Below are positions 49,001 through 62,300 of a DNA stretch of 64,000 nucleotides, in pieces. The stretch is from Antedon mediterranea (Eukaryota > Echinodermata > Crinoidea > Comatulida > Antedonidae). The stretch is taken from NCBI RefSeq assembly GCF_964355755.1, contig NC_092671.1:1592501-1656500 (forward strand), written 5' to 3'. The notes below the pieces were generated by a model, which saw nothing but the letters and a program-made list of their open reading frames with translations, ran no database searches and was not told where the DNA came from. A program made the position numbers and the translations under genes. How positions within the stretch are numbered: position 1 is the stretch's first letter; the number at the start of each line of letters is the position of its first letter.

Positions 49001-52000
49001 ATTTGCCATATGATTTCATTTGTCTGCTTTTGACACCTTAACTACTTCATTCAATACAAGATTATTTATATATCATATGTACATTTGTATCATTGTCATT
49101 ATCTTCATCATTCTTTACAACATTTATGAGGCCAATAAAGCTTGGTTCCCACTTGGACTCAAGATTTATTGGTCACTTGTAATTGGTCAACTCACTTGGA
49201 TTGCCCTATGTCTTTGTGTTGCGCCTAAGTGGGAACCAAGTTTAAGGCCTTGTTCACATTGATAAAATTATTACGATGCCCACAAAATTGTGTTTGTACA
49301 GTTTTTATATGGTTCTGAAACATTATTAGTGGAAAACTGTCGAGTATATCATTTTAGTTTAAGAAGCTGATGTAATTCATTGTTCTATCCAATTCAGAAC
49401 GTTCCTATTTTCCATTTCCATTGTAACTAAGCAATGCCCTATGTCTGAACACCTTCATTTTTTTCTTTGCAGGTTATACTTATACTATACAGCGTAGTGC
49501 TTATACTGTATGTGAACATAGCCTTAGTTTATTTGCTAATTAACCCTCAAAAGTTTGGTTATAATTTTACAATCAGTTATTGTAGATATTTATTATACAA
49601 TAATAAAATATAGTAAATTCAGTGCTGGTAATATTTGCATATTATATACTGTTGTATATAATGCGTTTATGGATATTAATAGCTTTAAATGTGTGGAACA
49701 AAGGGAGTTATGTATACTCTGTAAACTCTACTAATGACTCTAAAATTAATCTGAGGAGCCTCGAGACCAAATTGGATATTTTTTACGATCCAATTATAAT
49801 ATTCTGATGTTGGTGAAATGTTCGTACAGTCATACCAGTGTAATATATCCTTGATGTAAAAACACCATTTGGATTGATAACAAACTCTTAAAAACCTTAA
49901 AACTTGTTCAAATCTGACTATTATTCCACAGGTCCAAAATGTTACAAATTGATTGAACCATTTCTGGCCCCTCTATCATCATAATGCACCAGTGCTACAT
50001 ATTTTTTTAAAGTTTGTCAGTTTTTCTAGGAAAACGAACTTCTCCCACCCATCTACCCCCATTAACAACTCAGCGTACAGGCATAGATACAATAAAATTA
50101 CTGATATCAATTAATAATTATTGATGGATTTATCAAGAAAAATGTTGATGGAGAAATTTGACCTGGTCACCAGATGTGATTAATCTTAGACATCATTTGT
50201 TATTATCAACAATCCAAGCAGAAACTATACAATTAAGAGACATCCACAAGATGAGCTTTTACTTTGATCAATTACTTATGGCTCGCAAAACTTCTTAGCA
50301 AAGACACTTTTTTTTACTACAAGTAGATACTGTATTATAAACAGAGGTCCAAACTTGGAAAAATGTAATATTGGGAGAATTATGAAAGCAAAACAAGAGA
50401 GTGTGCTATACAAATGTACATTAATCTATAGAGGACTCGTTTACAAAAAAATTAGGAATGGCTTCTATAATTTCTTAAAAACCCTTGATGATTACTATTC
50501 TTTAGCAGGGCCGTAGCCACCAATACAGTTGGTAAGATTTCAACCTGACCACATTTTCACAGAGCTCAGCGCCATGAGCAATGAATGTTGGAATGGCGCT
50601 ATATAAATCGAACGATTGAACCCAGTGGCTTGAACAGAGATTGTTCCATTTTCTGCAAAAACCGGACCCCTTCACAGTTTAATTTTTCACTCGGTTTATC
50701 ACAGGATAGAGAGACCGATGCTTGTAGAAGCCTCCCTTTTTCTTTCTCATTGGTTGCTTGTAGAATCGTATTATTTTATTGGACAGTAAAAGATAGACTT
50801 TACAAGTGTTTGTTATGGCAGATAACAGTTGGTTTAGGAAGTACAACAAAGGATTATAGACTGAAATAAAATTATGTTTTTTTGTATCACTATATGCGCA
50901 TTCGCATTCTAAAAGTAGGCAGGGCTTAGTGTGAATTGCTGTCATTGAGGCTTCCCATTGTGGTGTGTAAATTCACTAATATTTCAAAATGTGGATACTC
51001 TGCATCACGAGAGATGCTAAACATCTTTTGACCAGAGTTGCTATAAACAGACTTGTATCAAAATTAAAGAGTCTCTTTATTTTGGAGTCACACTAAATTT
51101 GGGAGGTACTCAAAATATCAAAGATAAGGGCGATGAAAAGTTGATAAGATCTCATGCAATCCTCTCACCCAACACTTTCCTCAGGCACAAGGGCATTCCC
51201 ATACAGATGTTCAACCAGTATTGTGGATTCAATTGTAATAGTACTGTAAGTCATCATCAGTTGTACAGTAGAGAGAAATTTGAAAATCATAACATCAAGC
51301 CTTAGCTAGTTATTATGCTTTGTTAAAAGAATACAAATGTAATCAAATGAATTTGAGTCAGCCAAATTCTGTATAAAGTTTATCATAATTGTGTTTCATT
51401 TTGGAATAATAATTATCTCAGCTTACTGTTCAAAAGATATTTTATTTTTATTCATTTTTATTAGTTTACAGAGAAATAAAAAGAATGTAAATTTTACAAA
51501 TCGATGGTAAAATGTACGCTGACAATTCATTGTTTTTTACACAAAGAGCTTCTACTTCTGACTGATCTCTAGAGGGCCAACTTTTTTTCTTCACAAAGGT
51601 CAAATACATCAAACTCATCAGATTTTTGACAGTAATAAAAAGTTGAATAAAAATTGGTATCCTGGAAAAACACAGTGAAACTTAAATTATGAAGTTTCCA
51701 ATTAGGCCTCAACAAACACAGTAATGTAATGTCAAAGGTTATAATGTCAAACGCAACAAATGGTACATTTAGTTTAGAGACGTTTGAATCTAATTTAAAA
51801 GAAAGTATAACAAGATGTGACAATCTAAATGGTAATTGAGAATTCATGAATAATGTGTAAAAGAAACGGTGCTTGTATATACTTCCTACATATGGAACAA
51901 AAAAGAAATAGCAAGAAGTTAAGATTAAAGCCTTGTCTACACTATCAAACTTTATGTGACAAAAAATCACTGCCATATTTGGGCATATCACTACCATATT

Positions 52001-53270
52001 TAGGCACATCACACTTTTTTTGTCAAACTAGTTTGATAGTGTAGACAGCTTAAGAAGATAGAGTCTTGATAAAGGTGATCTAAATAGATTTAAAGGTTGA
52101 ATTTAAGAATAAGGCTGACAGTAATTAATTTTTCTTTTTGATACTATACTGTAAATTAAGATGTCCAAATCTATTTATAATAAACAATCAAACAACCTTA
52201 TTTTTTTCTAGGCCCATATTTAAGTGCTAAGAGGCTCATAAGAGGCAATTTATTCAGCTTACAGCTCTGAATACAACTCGGCTTATTATCCCTCCTTAAA
52301 TTTGTCCATTAATTTTGATGATTCCGGATATTTCCTTGGGTAGTACTAGATTGGCTTTCTGTATAATTCGGACATCAATATTTAATTCCAGCCTAAATGA
52401 CTAGTTAGTTTGAAAGACGTCTTGTTGTATCTTCACCTTTTCATTTCATGCTAATTATTTCAGATAATACTAATAGAACTGTACTTAAAATGGTATAAAA
52501 TATTAGGGAAAGGAATCTGAATTAAAGTTGTAGTTTGTGCCTAACCTACCTACCTGACAATTGAATGTTAAATAAAGTTGAGACAACTATAAAATAAAAA
52601 ATGTGTATGCTCTGCAATTACGAAAATATTTAAACTGGAGTAAAATCAGAATTAAGCCCAGCGCATTATAATCACTTCAAAATGAATTAGTGTTGTTTAA
52701 AGATAAAAATAGTTACATCATGAAATATTGATAATGGTTAACATTATAGTAAAGCATATCCACCATATGTTGACCTCTGATCTGTATTGATTAGTTATAT
52801 TAATTTATTTTTCTAATTGGATATTCGACAATGACAAATCTAAATGTGAGTTATAGTTGTGAAATATAGAGATTATATTTTTGAAATGTGTTAAAATCAA
52901 TATTATCTGAAGGCTAGTTGAATGGCAAGGTAAGATAAGTTACAGTACAATTATATAGGTATTAATAGTTTTACACCCTGTACTTTAGTTTAAAAAGCAC
53001 TGTTCATCCCAAGCTCAGCTCCAGTAATTTGTTGAAATGGGATAAGGGATAAATGTACTTTTATACAGTACAACCGTTTTAAAGCATAAACACTTCCATC
53101 TCCCTTAAGGATCCCTTGCCACCTAACGGCACTCATTAATCTGTCCACAGCAGCAGAAACCAGTACACCTTTTCGTTGAAGAACATACTAGCCAGATAAA
53201 GAGAGTCTGTGCTCATTTTATAGCTATAAAAGAGACATTGTTCTTGCATACCTAAAGTCAACTTGTGGTA

Positions 53271-53302
<32 letters not shown>

Positions 53303-56300
53303 GCATCAGTCCTCCTCCATCCCTCTTCGTTGTGTGAGATTCTTGCTTTGTTTTTATCATCTTTTAACTTTAAACTCTGCTGCCTATTATATTGTAGGCC
53401 TATTGTCTGTTCAACCTCATAAACTTCAGTATTTATTACACACCATTCATTTTGTCTAATCATTTCCACTTTCTGATTCCATAAATGATGTAGAGAAAAG
53501 CATTTTATAAAACTGTGTTAACAGAAAAATGTATATTTGTAATGTACTGTATTGTCAAATCAATCAAAAACTGAAGTTAAAATTGATGATTTCTTAATAA
53601 GATTCCATTATTAGCTTTTTATTTGATAGATGATAAATTTATTTTTGTAAAAGGTAAAAAATTAAACAATAATTTCTCAGTCGGAATTTTATAATAGTAG
53701 TATTAGCATTTTTACTTTTTGATGATGGATATAGATTGTACAAATGTACATAGATGTTAACAAGTGCATTGATCGCAGTAAAACTTTATTTTCAATCGTC
53801 AATGCTTACATGAATTAATGAGATGAAAATGAAGAAGATCACATTGGTGAATGATTGCAACTGAATGAGAACATTACCGCCTACGTGGCTTCATCATCAG
53901 CGAGAATTGACGACAGACCAACACTTTGGATGCGTAGTGCTTCACAGCTCTCCTAATGAAGCTTACGTCAGTCTCCGTATTAACAAACTCATACAACTTT
54001 CGATTTGTTATTAAACGTACACCAGGTTATGTATAAATATGTTTCTATCTTCTTAGGGTGCTTTTACTAATTCCAGTGCAATATTTAGGAGCGTAACAGA
54101 GGAGAATGGAAATCAGGTAATGGGAAGCTCTACCAGCGTCACGCTTCCAGCAAAGCCGAAAGGAGGTCGACCGGCGCTCTATCGATACCGGTCAGCAAAC
54201 GATGCGTTGCCTCAGCTGTACAACAATTATATAAAGGAGTTGGAAAAAAATAAAAGCAAGGATGATTATGTTAGAAAACCGAGGCCTAGAAGTATGTTGG
54301 CAAGTGTAAGTTCGCCTTTACGTAATTAGTCGTCGTTTGGTAGAAATAGCATGTTTTGTCAACCTTCGTTTACTGTATACTTTGGCGTACTGTTTAGCAC
54401 TAATTCTTAATACTCACGTTTTGATTCAAGCATGATCCTTAATTTTAACAAATTAAATAGAAAATAGCATTTTCTCTCTAGATATAGTGTAACTTGAGTT
54501 TTTTCATTACTTGTTTGTAAATGTATGTTTGAACACTTATTTTACAGTACGTAGTCTAGTATGCATAGATATATGTATTAATGTACAAAATTAATTACTG
54601 CATTTGTGTTTTTATTAATGTTTTATCATAAATATTTTGTTCATTGGTGTTGTTTAGTTGATGTAGTTTAGTTATTTTTGTATCTACAATCAGCTATCCT
54701 AAATACAGACTCTCTTAAAATAACCTTTTGAGAAGAATTTTCTGGTCCGAAAGTTCCAAAATTATACAAGTATTCTACAATTAGCCTTTCTGGACAACCA
54801 TAATTGTTAGGTCAATTTTTCAAAGATTTCTGATTTTTGGAAAGTTGATTGTATTTGTTTAAAATAATATTAGTAGTGCATAGTACTGTGTGTTACATAG
54901 ATTTTAAAAATTATAATTGTGTGATAATTTTAGTCTATTTGTGTCTTTTGTTTTTAAAACTTTATAGCTAAGTATATAGTATACATAGAATAACAGTAAA
55001 CGCCTTCTTAACTATAACTGCATATTGACGGTTTGTATTAACAGCATAATAATAATCATAATAAATTAAATGGCTAATCAAATAAAAATGTGATTTGTAA
55101 CTAGTAGTAGTAGTAGAATAATAAAAACATTTTGCATCAAATTTAAATGAAAGCGTCGTCACTGAGACTCTACCTACTTGATGTCATCATTCAAAAGATG
55201 TATTAATGGCACATCAACAATTTCTGTCAAAATGTTATATTCCCCATTAAATCCTACTCTCTCTACTCATGGCAACAGTGAGAGATATTTTACGATGCCT
55301 TTTACATGCGAGTACGCCAAACCAAATTGTATCTGTATTCAATAAAACAACATACTACTTGCATTAGAATTACTAATTATTATCAAATTAATCATTTTGA
55401 TTTATTTTTATTGAAATTTTTTTAAAGGGTGAGATGGTTTGTCAAGGTTTTAATCTCCTTTATTTCTTTCCATTCTTTTTACGAGGGTGGTGCTTCCTCA
55501 AACATTAGGTTGGGGAGTTGCTTCAACCATTTTCCTCTATTTTCCTCTTCGTTCTCTGACTGCAGTATCAATGATATTCTGTTTCTTCTAGGAACGATGC
55601 TTAGAGTACTACTATGTATCCATTTCCATTTAATGCATGATACATTACCCTTTTATGGATCCATTATACCTGCTTAATGGCTTATTAAGACCAACTTCCT
55701 CTTGTCATCGTCGTTTTGTTTTTCTTTAGATAAACATTAGGTTTTAAGACGTGTTTTGTCTGGAGAATAAGATCTTTTATAATCTTGTGTCTATATTTCT
55801 TGGCCTATTTCTCCACGAGAAAAGCGCTACAGCTTGAATACCTACAAATTAATTAAACACCCCTCTCAGAAAATTGTACATTATTACATGAACCCTGCCC
55901 CCAAGGGGAATGCGAATATACCACCATCATTTCTAGGTAAGCGGAACTTGGCACTCGTAGACTACCAGCACCACTTTGTTTGTGTGATATATATGACTAT
56001 ATCCAGGTGGTGGTGATATCTTCATTGCTTCCAAATTTTGATCATGAATATTCATTATTCAAATATTCTTGATTTAGTCGTGTTTGAGTAAATAAAGTAT
56101 GTGTACTAAAGTACTGTGTTCTATCAATGTAGTAGCTTGTAGAAATTCTAAAAAGCATGATCAATTTGATAATTAACCTTTGTTTTTTTACTTTTTGTGA
56201 CATGCTTTCTTTGTGGTGTTGGCAATGTTTTCATCAATAATGTTGAAATTCATCAAATAATGTTCACATGTTCAACACACAGTTTAAGCATCTTTTTATG

Positions 56301-59300
56301 TGCAATTTTATTATACTGAAATTTTTCAATATTGATTTTTACATACGTTTTTGCACTTTTATTTCTTTCAATAATAAATATATGGTAATTTCATTTAACC
56401 AGTAGTTTTTCTTCTTTCGTGTATATATTGTAATATTATAGATTTAATTTAACTAGTAGTTAAACAAAACAGAGGAAAACCAATTTTTTTATAATACCAA
56501 TATTTTATTATTTTTACTGCTAATATCGTTATAGTCCAAATTTTTAAACATGCGTGTGTGTGTAAATTTACTCTACTGTTCAAAATTTCAATTTTAAATG
56601 ATAATTTCTTGATTTATTTTTTGCATTTGTTTTTACAGATTTGTGCCACGCAGGGTCGCCTGGAGTCGTATAAGAAGATATGTCGACTTGGTGAGGGATC
56701 ATACGCCACAGTGTACAAGGCACATTCAATGTAAGTATGTTAGAAAACTTCTGAAGGGATGGGGGAAACATGTCTCCCCTACTGGTAGAAAGGTATAGTT
56801 GATATTAGATATTCATGGTAAAAAGTTTGATAAAATGGGTAGGCTAGACAATGAGAAACAGATTGTCTTCCTGTGAGACAAAAAGCCAGTAAAAATGGCT
56901 CAACTCTAACCCCCATTATTACACTAATACAGTAGTACAAATGATGTCCATTCTAAAGTATACCTGAAACATCTTATTAAACACTTTATTTTAAATACTT
57001 TCAATTCAAAGCTGCAGTTTCAGAGAAGAGCCTAACACCATCATTATGAATTGAAGACAAGTGAAAAAATGAAATTAATACTTCATCTTCTAGCCTCTAA
57101 TTTAAGCCAAATCAATATTAATTAAATTGAATAGCTCTTCTATTTGCCAAATTTACCGTGGTAATTTTGTGAAATTGGCATGTAAAGGTTGTTAGGGTTA
57201 CATCATTGTGATATTTGCCAAGATACAAACATTAGCTGGTTGATTTCAAACTAAATAATAAGCCTACAAGATTGATTAAATTACATACTACTATTTATTC
57301 CTCTCAATGTTTTCATGTTTTCTTTCTATGTGTTCTACAAGATTTGTTTCAAATACAAGAAAATGAACAAATTATTAAAACAAAATGTAGATATAGAATC
57401 TTGAAACCATTTTCTTAATCACAAAAAGAAGAATAATAATTTATGCATAAATAATTTGTTTTTAACTCTAGAACCAACACCAACCAAATTGTAGCATTAA
57501 AAGAGATTCATTTACAAGAGGAAGAGGGCGCACCATTTACAGCAATACGAGAAGCGTCGTTACTAAAGAAGTTAAAGCACGCCAACATTGTTCGTCTACA
57601 CGATATTATTCACACAAAGAAATCGTTAACATTTGTATTTGAGTATGTGGTAAGTACATTATGTCCGAAACTTTTGGAAATAAATAAATAAACCAACAAA
57701 TAAAAGATCCCTAAAATACATTCTGTTAACACATTAATTATACCTAAATAAATAAATTAAATATTTTAAGTCAAATGAAATTGCTGAAGACAAAATTCCA
57801 TGTAGTGGTTTTATTGTGAATCACCACAAGAAAGAGGAATTTCCGTTTTTCCAACAATACCAGATAATCTTTCACTTCCGTTTGTAGATCTTGAGATTGT
57901 GTCAAGTAAACATTTGTAAGACTATTATGCATTGTACATTATTATCAAGTGGTCTATAATCAACACTTGTCTTTGAATTTTAGAAAATAGCATAAATTGT
58001 TGCCAAGTTCCAGTAAGTTCACTCAACAATGTGTACTTTATTTAAAAGAATGTTAAGACTTTCTTTCATTACACATCAATATTCTCTTATTTCCCTTCTT
58101 GTTCCTATTTATTGTATTATTTATACAAATGTACTGATTTTTAAAGTGGTTTAGTAACTACAACATATATAATAAATAACAACATTTATACAAAAACAAA
58201 ATACAAAAGAAACACATAATTGCATAAGAGTGTTTTTATCTCTGAAAGAAAGTAGATGGTTAAAATGTTGTTTATCAGGATTCATGTCTCTTAAGTAGTT
58301 GGTAGGATTATGTTAGGGAATGTTGGAATGTTGTAATGTTGTAATGTTGATTTAATAGTGTGTGAGATAATGTTATATTAATCAGAACACTGCAGTAAGT
58401 ACAGTAGGCTAACAAACAAGCCTAAGTAACCACTTACACAAGATAATGTACGATTTTGAAAACGTGAAAAACATGTAAATATTGAAAATTCGTAGTCTGA
58501 ATGGGCTTAGCCAGAAGGTAAGATTTATTTAGATTAATCGTGTACGGGTTTATTCTTTGACATTTTCATACGATGTACACCATTAGGTAAATATTGTGAT
58601 TGTGAATCTATCTACAGTATGAATCTATAAACATCATTATAATAATGATGTTTTAGTAGCCGATTCTCAGTATTACATTCGTCCAATACCATATAATATT
58701 AGACAAACATTACCATATATGGAGATACAATTCTTTTATTTCATATTTAGTACAATAATATTACATTTAAAAGTTGTGATTCCTTCAATAAATGTAATCC
58801 ATGTGTTTGTATGGCGAAAAATCTAGCTAGAGACATTACATTTGTATGTTGACAATCTTGCTATCGGTTAATGCCACTTTTATTGGCCATTTATCAGCAG
58901 GATACAGAGACAGTCAAATAATAGTTGGACTTTAATAAGAAATTGATCACTAAGATTCTAGAATAATTTAAGAAGCTTTCTTTTGCATTTGTAATAAATC
59001 GTGAAATTGTTGATAAAGTTTAAATAATTACTATTGTATCACGATTATCATTATCATTATTACAATCTTATTACCGTAATTATAATCAACACTATCTTTA
59101 TAATCATCATCAATACAAACATCTTTATCATTTAATAAGGACATGGATATCTTTATAGTCATCATATCATCTTTGTCGCCATCATCATCATCGTCGTCAT
59201 ATTCCCATCATCAATAATAATTTGCTAGCATTCTTCATCATTGTTATCAACATCGTTATCATCATCGTTATCATCATCGTTATCAACATAACATTTTTCT

Positions 59301-62300
59301 CTTTCTCAACATATTATCTGCACTATTGTCATTGTTTCCGCATGGAGTAAAGAATAGTTACTCCATTGTTTCCGTCTTTACTAGGTCTTAGATATTTTTT
59401 TAAAGTAATAATGATATTATTTCTACCTATACCTTTCTAAACTATACAAACTTATAATTGTGATTATTTTTAGAAATAACAACATGTTATGTTAACAAAC
59501 AACATAAAATTGATTCAGTGTTCTGGATTTTCCTGCCGGGAAATGTTAAGTACTAATAGGTTCCTTTGACCTTATCCATATTTCCGGTATAGGATCTTAT
59601 CTCAAGGAAGCGTCCTGAAAGATCCATGGAAATGTTGTTGCTGGGAATTCAGTTGGAAGTATTAAGTGGTTCAATATTACTGGATGTGATTGTTGTTTTA
59701 ATTTTTGACAAGTGTCGTTTGAACGCTGTATTGCTAGGTTAATGACTATTGTAGGATTAAATGAGCCAACTACTATTTTATTTGTTTAATAACGCAAACA
59801 GATTAATAAGATGTGTATCAAAAATGTATTATTTTGAACTTTACCATAACTAATTTTTCCATACTATATAAGAAATAAACAAAACCTAAAAAATGAAAAG
59901 AAAGGGGGAAAAAAGGCAATTGAAAATGGAGTAAAATTTGTTTTCTTTTGAATTATTTTATTATCATATCCTATTTATTGTTATTATTTTGCAGAATACA
60001 GACTTAAATACACACTTAGAGAACCAAGGAGGCAGTCTACACCCAAGCAATGTTTGTCTGTTCCTCTTCCAGTTATTACGTGGCTTAGACTTTTGTCACA
60101 GGCAGCTTATTCTTCATCGGGACTTAAAACCACAGAATATTCTTATTAGTGAAAATGGCGAGTTGAAACTTGCTGATTTTGGTAAGGATTTCTTCAAATA
60201 GTTTTTGTGTTTTTCACAAAAATATCATAAAAATTAGCTGTATACTTGTACCCAGTAATCTATTTTGTGCTTAACTTACCTGGATAAACCAACAATAGCC
60301 CATGTTCTACTGAAATGATGATGCTGGTACCTTTATGTGGTTGGTCCATTATTCTAATGGGATGTTCAATGAACTTCTATAGACAATTAGATGCTTAGCC
60401 ATTTTTGTAAAGGATTGTACAAGAAACTTTTCATATTGTAGCTTCCTCCCAGAAGAGCATGGTCTATTTTCGGTTAGTCCAGGTATAGCGGCACTCAGAT
60501 TAATAATAACAATATTTGTTCTTAGATAGTGCTTATTGCCCAATTCTTGTGCTTCACATTATTACCCCAGTCATTTTTTGGATCAAACGCATATGGAGAC
60601 GTACTCCCATAATGCAGTTAGTAATCCGCGCAAAGTTGTGTCTACCCCATGGTTACACCTGGATTACCAACACTATACTATTGGTTTGTGTATTAATATA
60701 TTAAGCCAATCAATTAAAGAATTTCTCATACAAAGCGATTACAACATTCTTCACTCGTCATTGTATTTCTTTTTAGATAATTTTTAATAGAACTATTATC
60801 TTAATTTTACATCAAATGAGAGACTTCATATAGGTATTGTGATTTCTGCTACATCAAAATAATTGCCAATAAGTAGCTAGTGGCAGGGTAATAAACAAAG
60901 GGATTACAGTGGCGACTGATGCACATCATGCCATACATTAAAAGTAAAAACGACAACATTATTTACATTTTATATTACAAATGTGATATGTAGATAGATA
61001 TTATTTTATAATATCAGGTTTCTTTATTTATGTAAAAAACAGGCTAAACAAGAAATATTTCTTACAAAAAACGCTGCTCGCTTATTGACGTAACAGTTTT
61101 AAAGATATATTGTCCCTCTGAAAAATATTTTTTATTTCAAATTTGTTTTTGAATGTGTCATTTTATTGTCACATAATAGTTATTTTACCTGAAAAAATGT
61201 AATTAAAAGCAAAAAATACTTCAATTGTCTGTCAGACAATGTGGTTTTTGAGTTATAATAATTAAACGTTTCTTTTCTCTTTTTATAATGTGAATTTTGT
61301 TACAGAAGTGAATAACTTTGATATGAAACAGACTCAATTTAGTTTATTTTATTGCTAAGGTCAAGTCTGGGGGTCACTTCATCACGCCTTAGATACTTCA
61401 AGTGTGAAGTATCATATTACAAACAAAAACTTTCATGGGTCGTGTTCGTACGGTGGTTAAAATAAGCGCTTAATTTCACCCATGCCTCGGGTTATAAATT
61501 GAGCGTCGTTCGTACTTGAAATATTTAACCGTTTAAATGGTTAATCGACGAATCACAAACCGGAAATTACGTTTTAAGGTCAGTTGTCTTTACAACCTAC
61601 GACCCCATTTTCGCGCGCTAGTTTTGTGTTGTATATTTTTTACTCGCGATCTATCTTTACAATAACAATTACTTGCTACTTTTTACACTGCTTATCCTTG
61701 CGACAAACCTTATGCCTCTTAACACCGATAATCCTGCCGAAATATGCCTTCTCCTGACGACCATTATTTTACTCCTTCTTGACGAAGAATTTGAGCCCAA
61801 TGTTACACGAAACACCACCGACCAGCTAGGCCTACTAAGCGGTTTTCACCAACAAGGACAGCACCAGCTGACGATCGCTCTCGAAGCGTGTATGGAAGAG
61901 CTTCGTAGGAGAAATGACGGGCCTAGGCAGCGAACGTTTGTCGAAATTTGACACAACGCCTCTATCGGAGATTTATTATCCTCGAAGGCCGAGTATAATT
62001 GGATTATCACTGAAATAACCTGCAAATTTGGTGAACATTTTGCCTCAAATTTTTTGTAGCCTGAGGCAAAAGTTAATTGGGTCACGCGAACGGAAATCGG
62101 GAATAAGCTGGTATTTTCAACCCCTACGAACAGGCCCATGGACTGTTTTGATAATAATTCAATGATTATCTGACAGTGAAATACAGTATTGTCATGGGAC
62201 TAATAAATACCAGAAATGCAGCTGGTACCTATAAATTATAGTCGAGTTTCCATTTTAGCAAAAATGTCAAAGTGTAGTACTATAACTGCTGCTTGATTTC

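Larger units (their letters stand above)
39414..54056 (+). other. CDK gene intron 3, 14.6 kb
   Basis: It holds a degenerate 75-bp satellite (42840-43190), MITE B copies at 43693 and 49138, the 18-bp minisatellites and SINE at 46649-47414, MITE A copies at 47500 and 51926, solo ends of family C (about 41810, 45940, 48230), and a GATA run (53277-53302). A possible LINE 3' end (GGCGCTATATAAATCG, about 50595-50610) is also present. Exons skipped by eye cannot be excluded; phase 0 on both sides is consistent with none. Confidence 0.5.

Noticed and set aside
51099-51305. 68-codon frame ending after a GTAAGT-type site
   Set aside because: No convincing acceptor, no recognisable similarity, and joining it to the CDK frame is not supported.
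55859-55925. Extra CDK exon between exons 4 and 5
   Set aside because: AG and GT borders exist (CTCTCAG and CTAG|GTAAGC), but its 67 bases would shift the frame of the glycine-loop exon.
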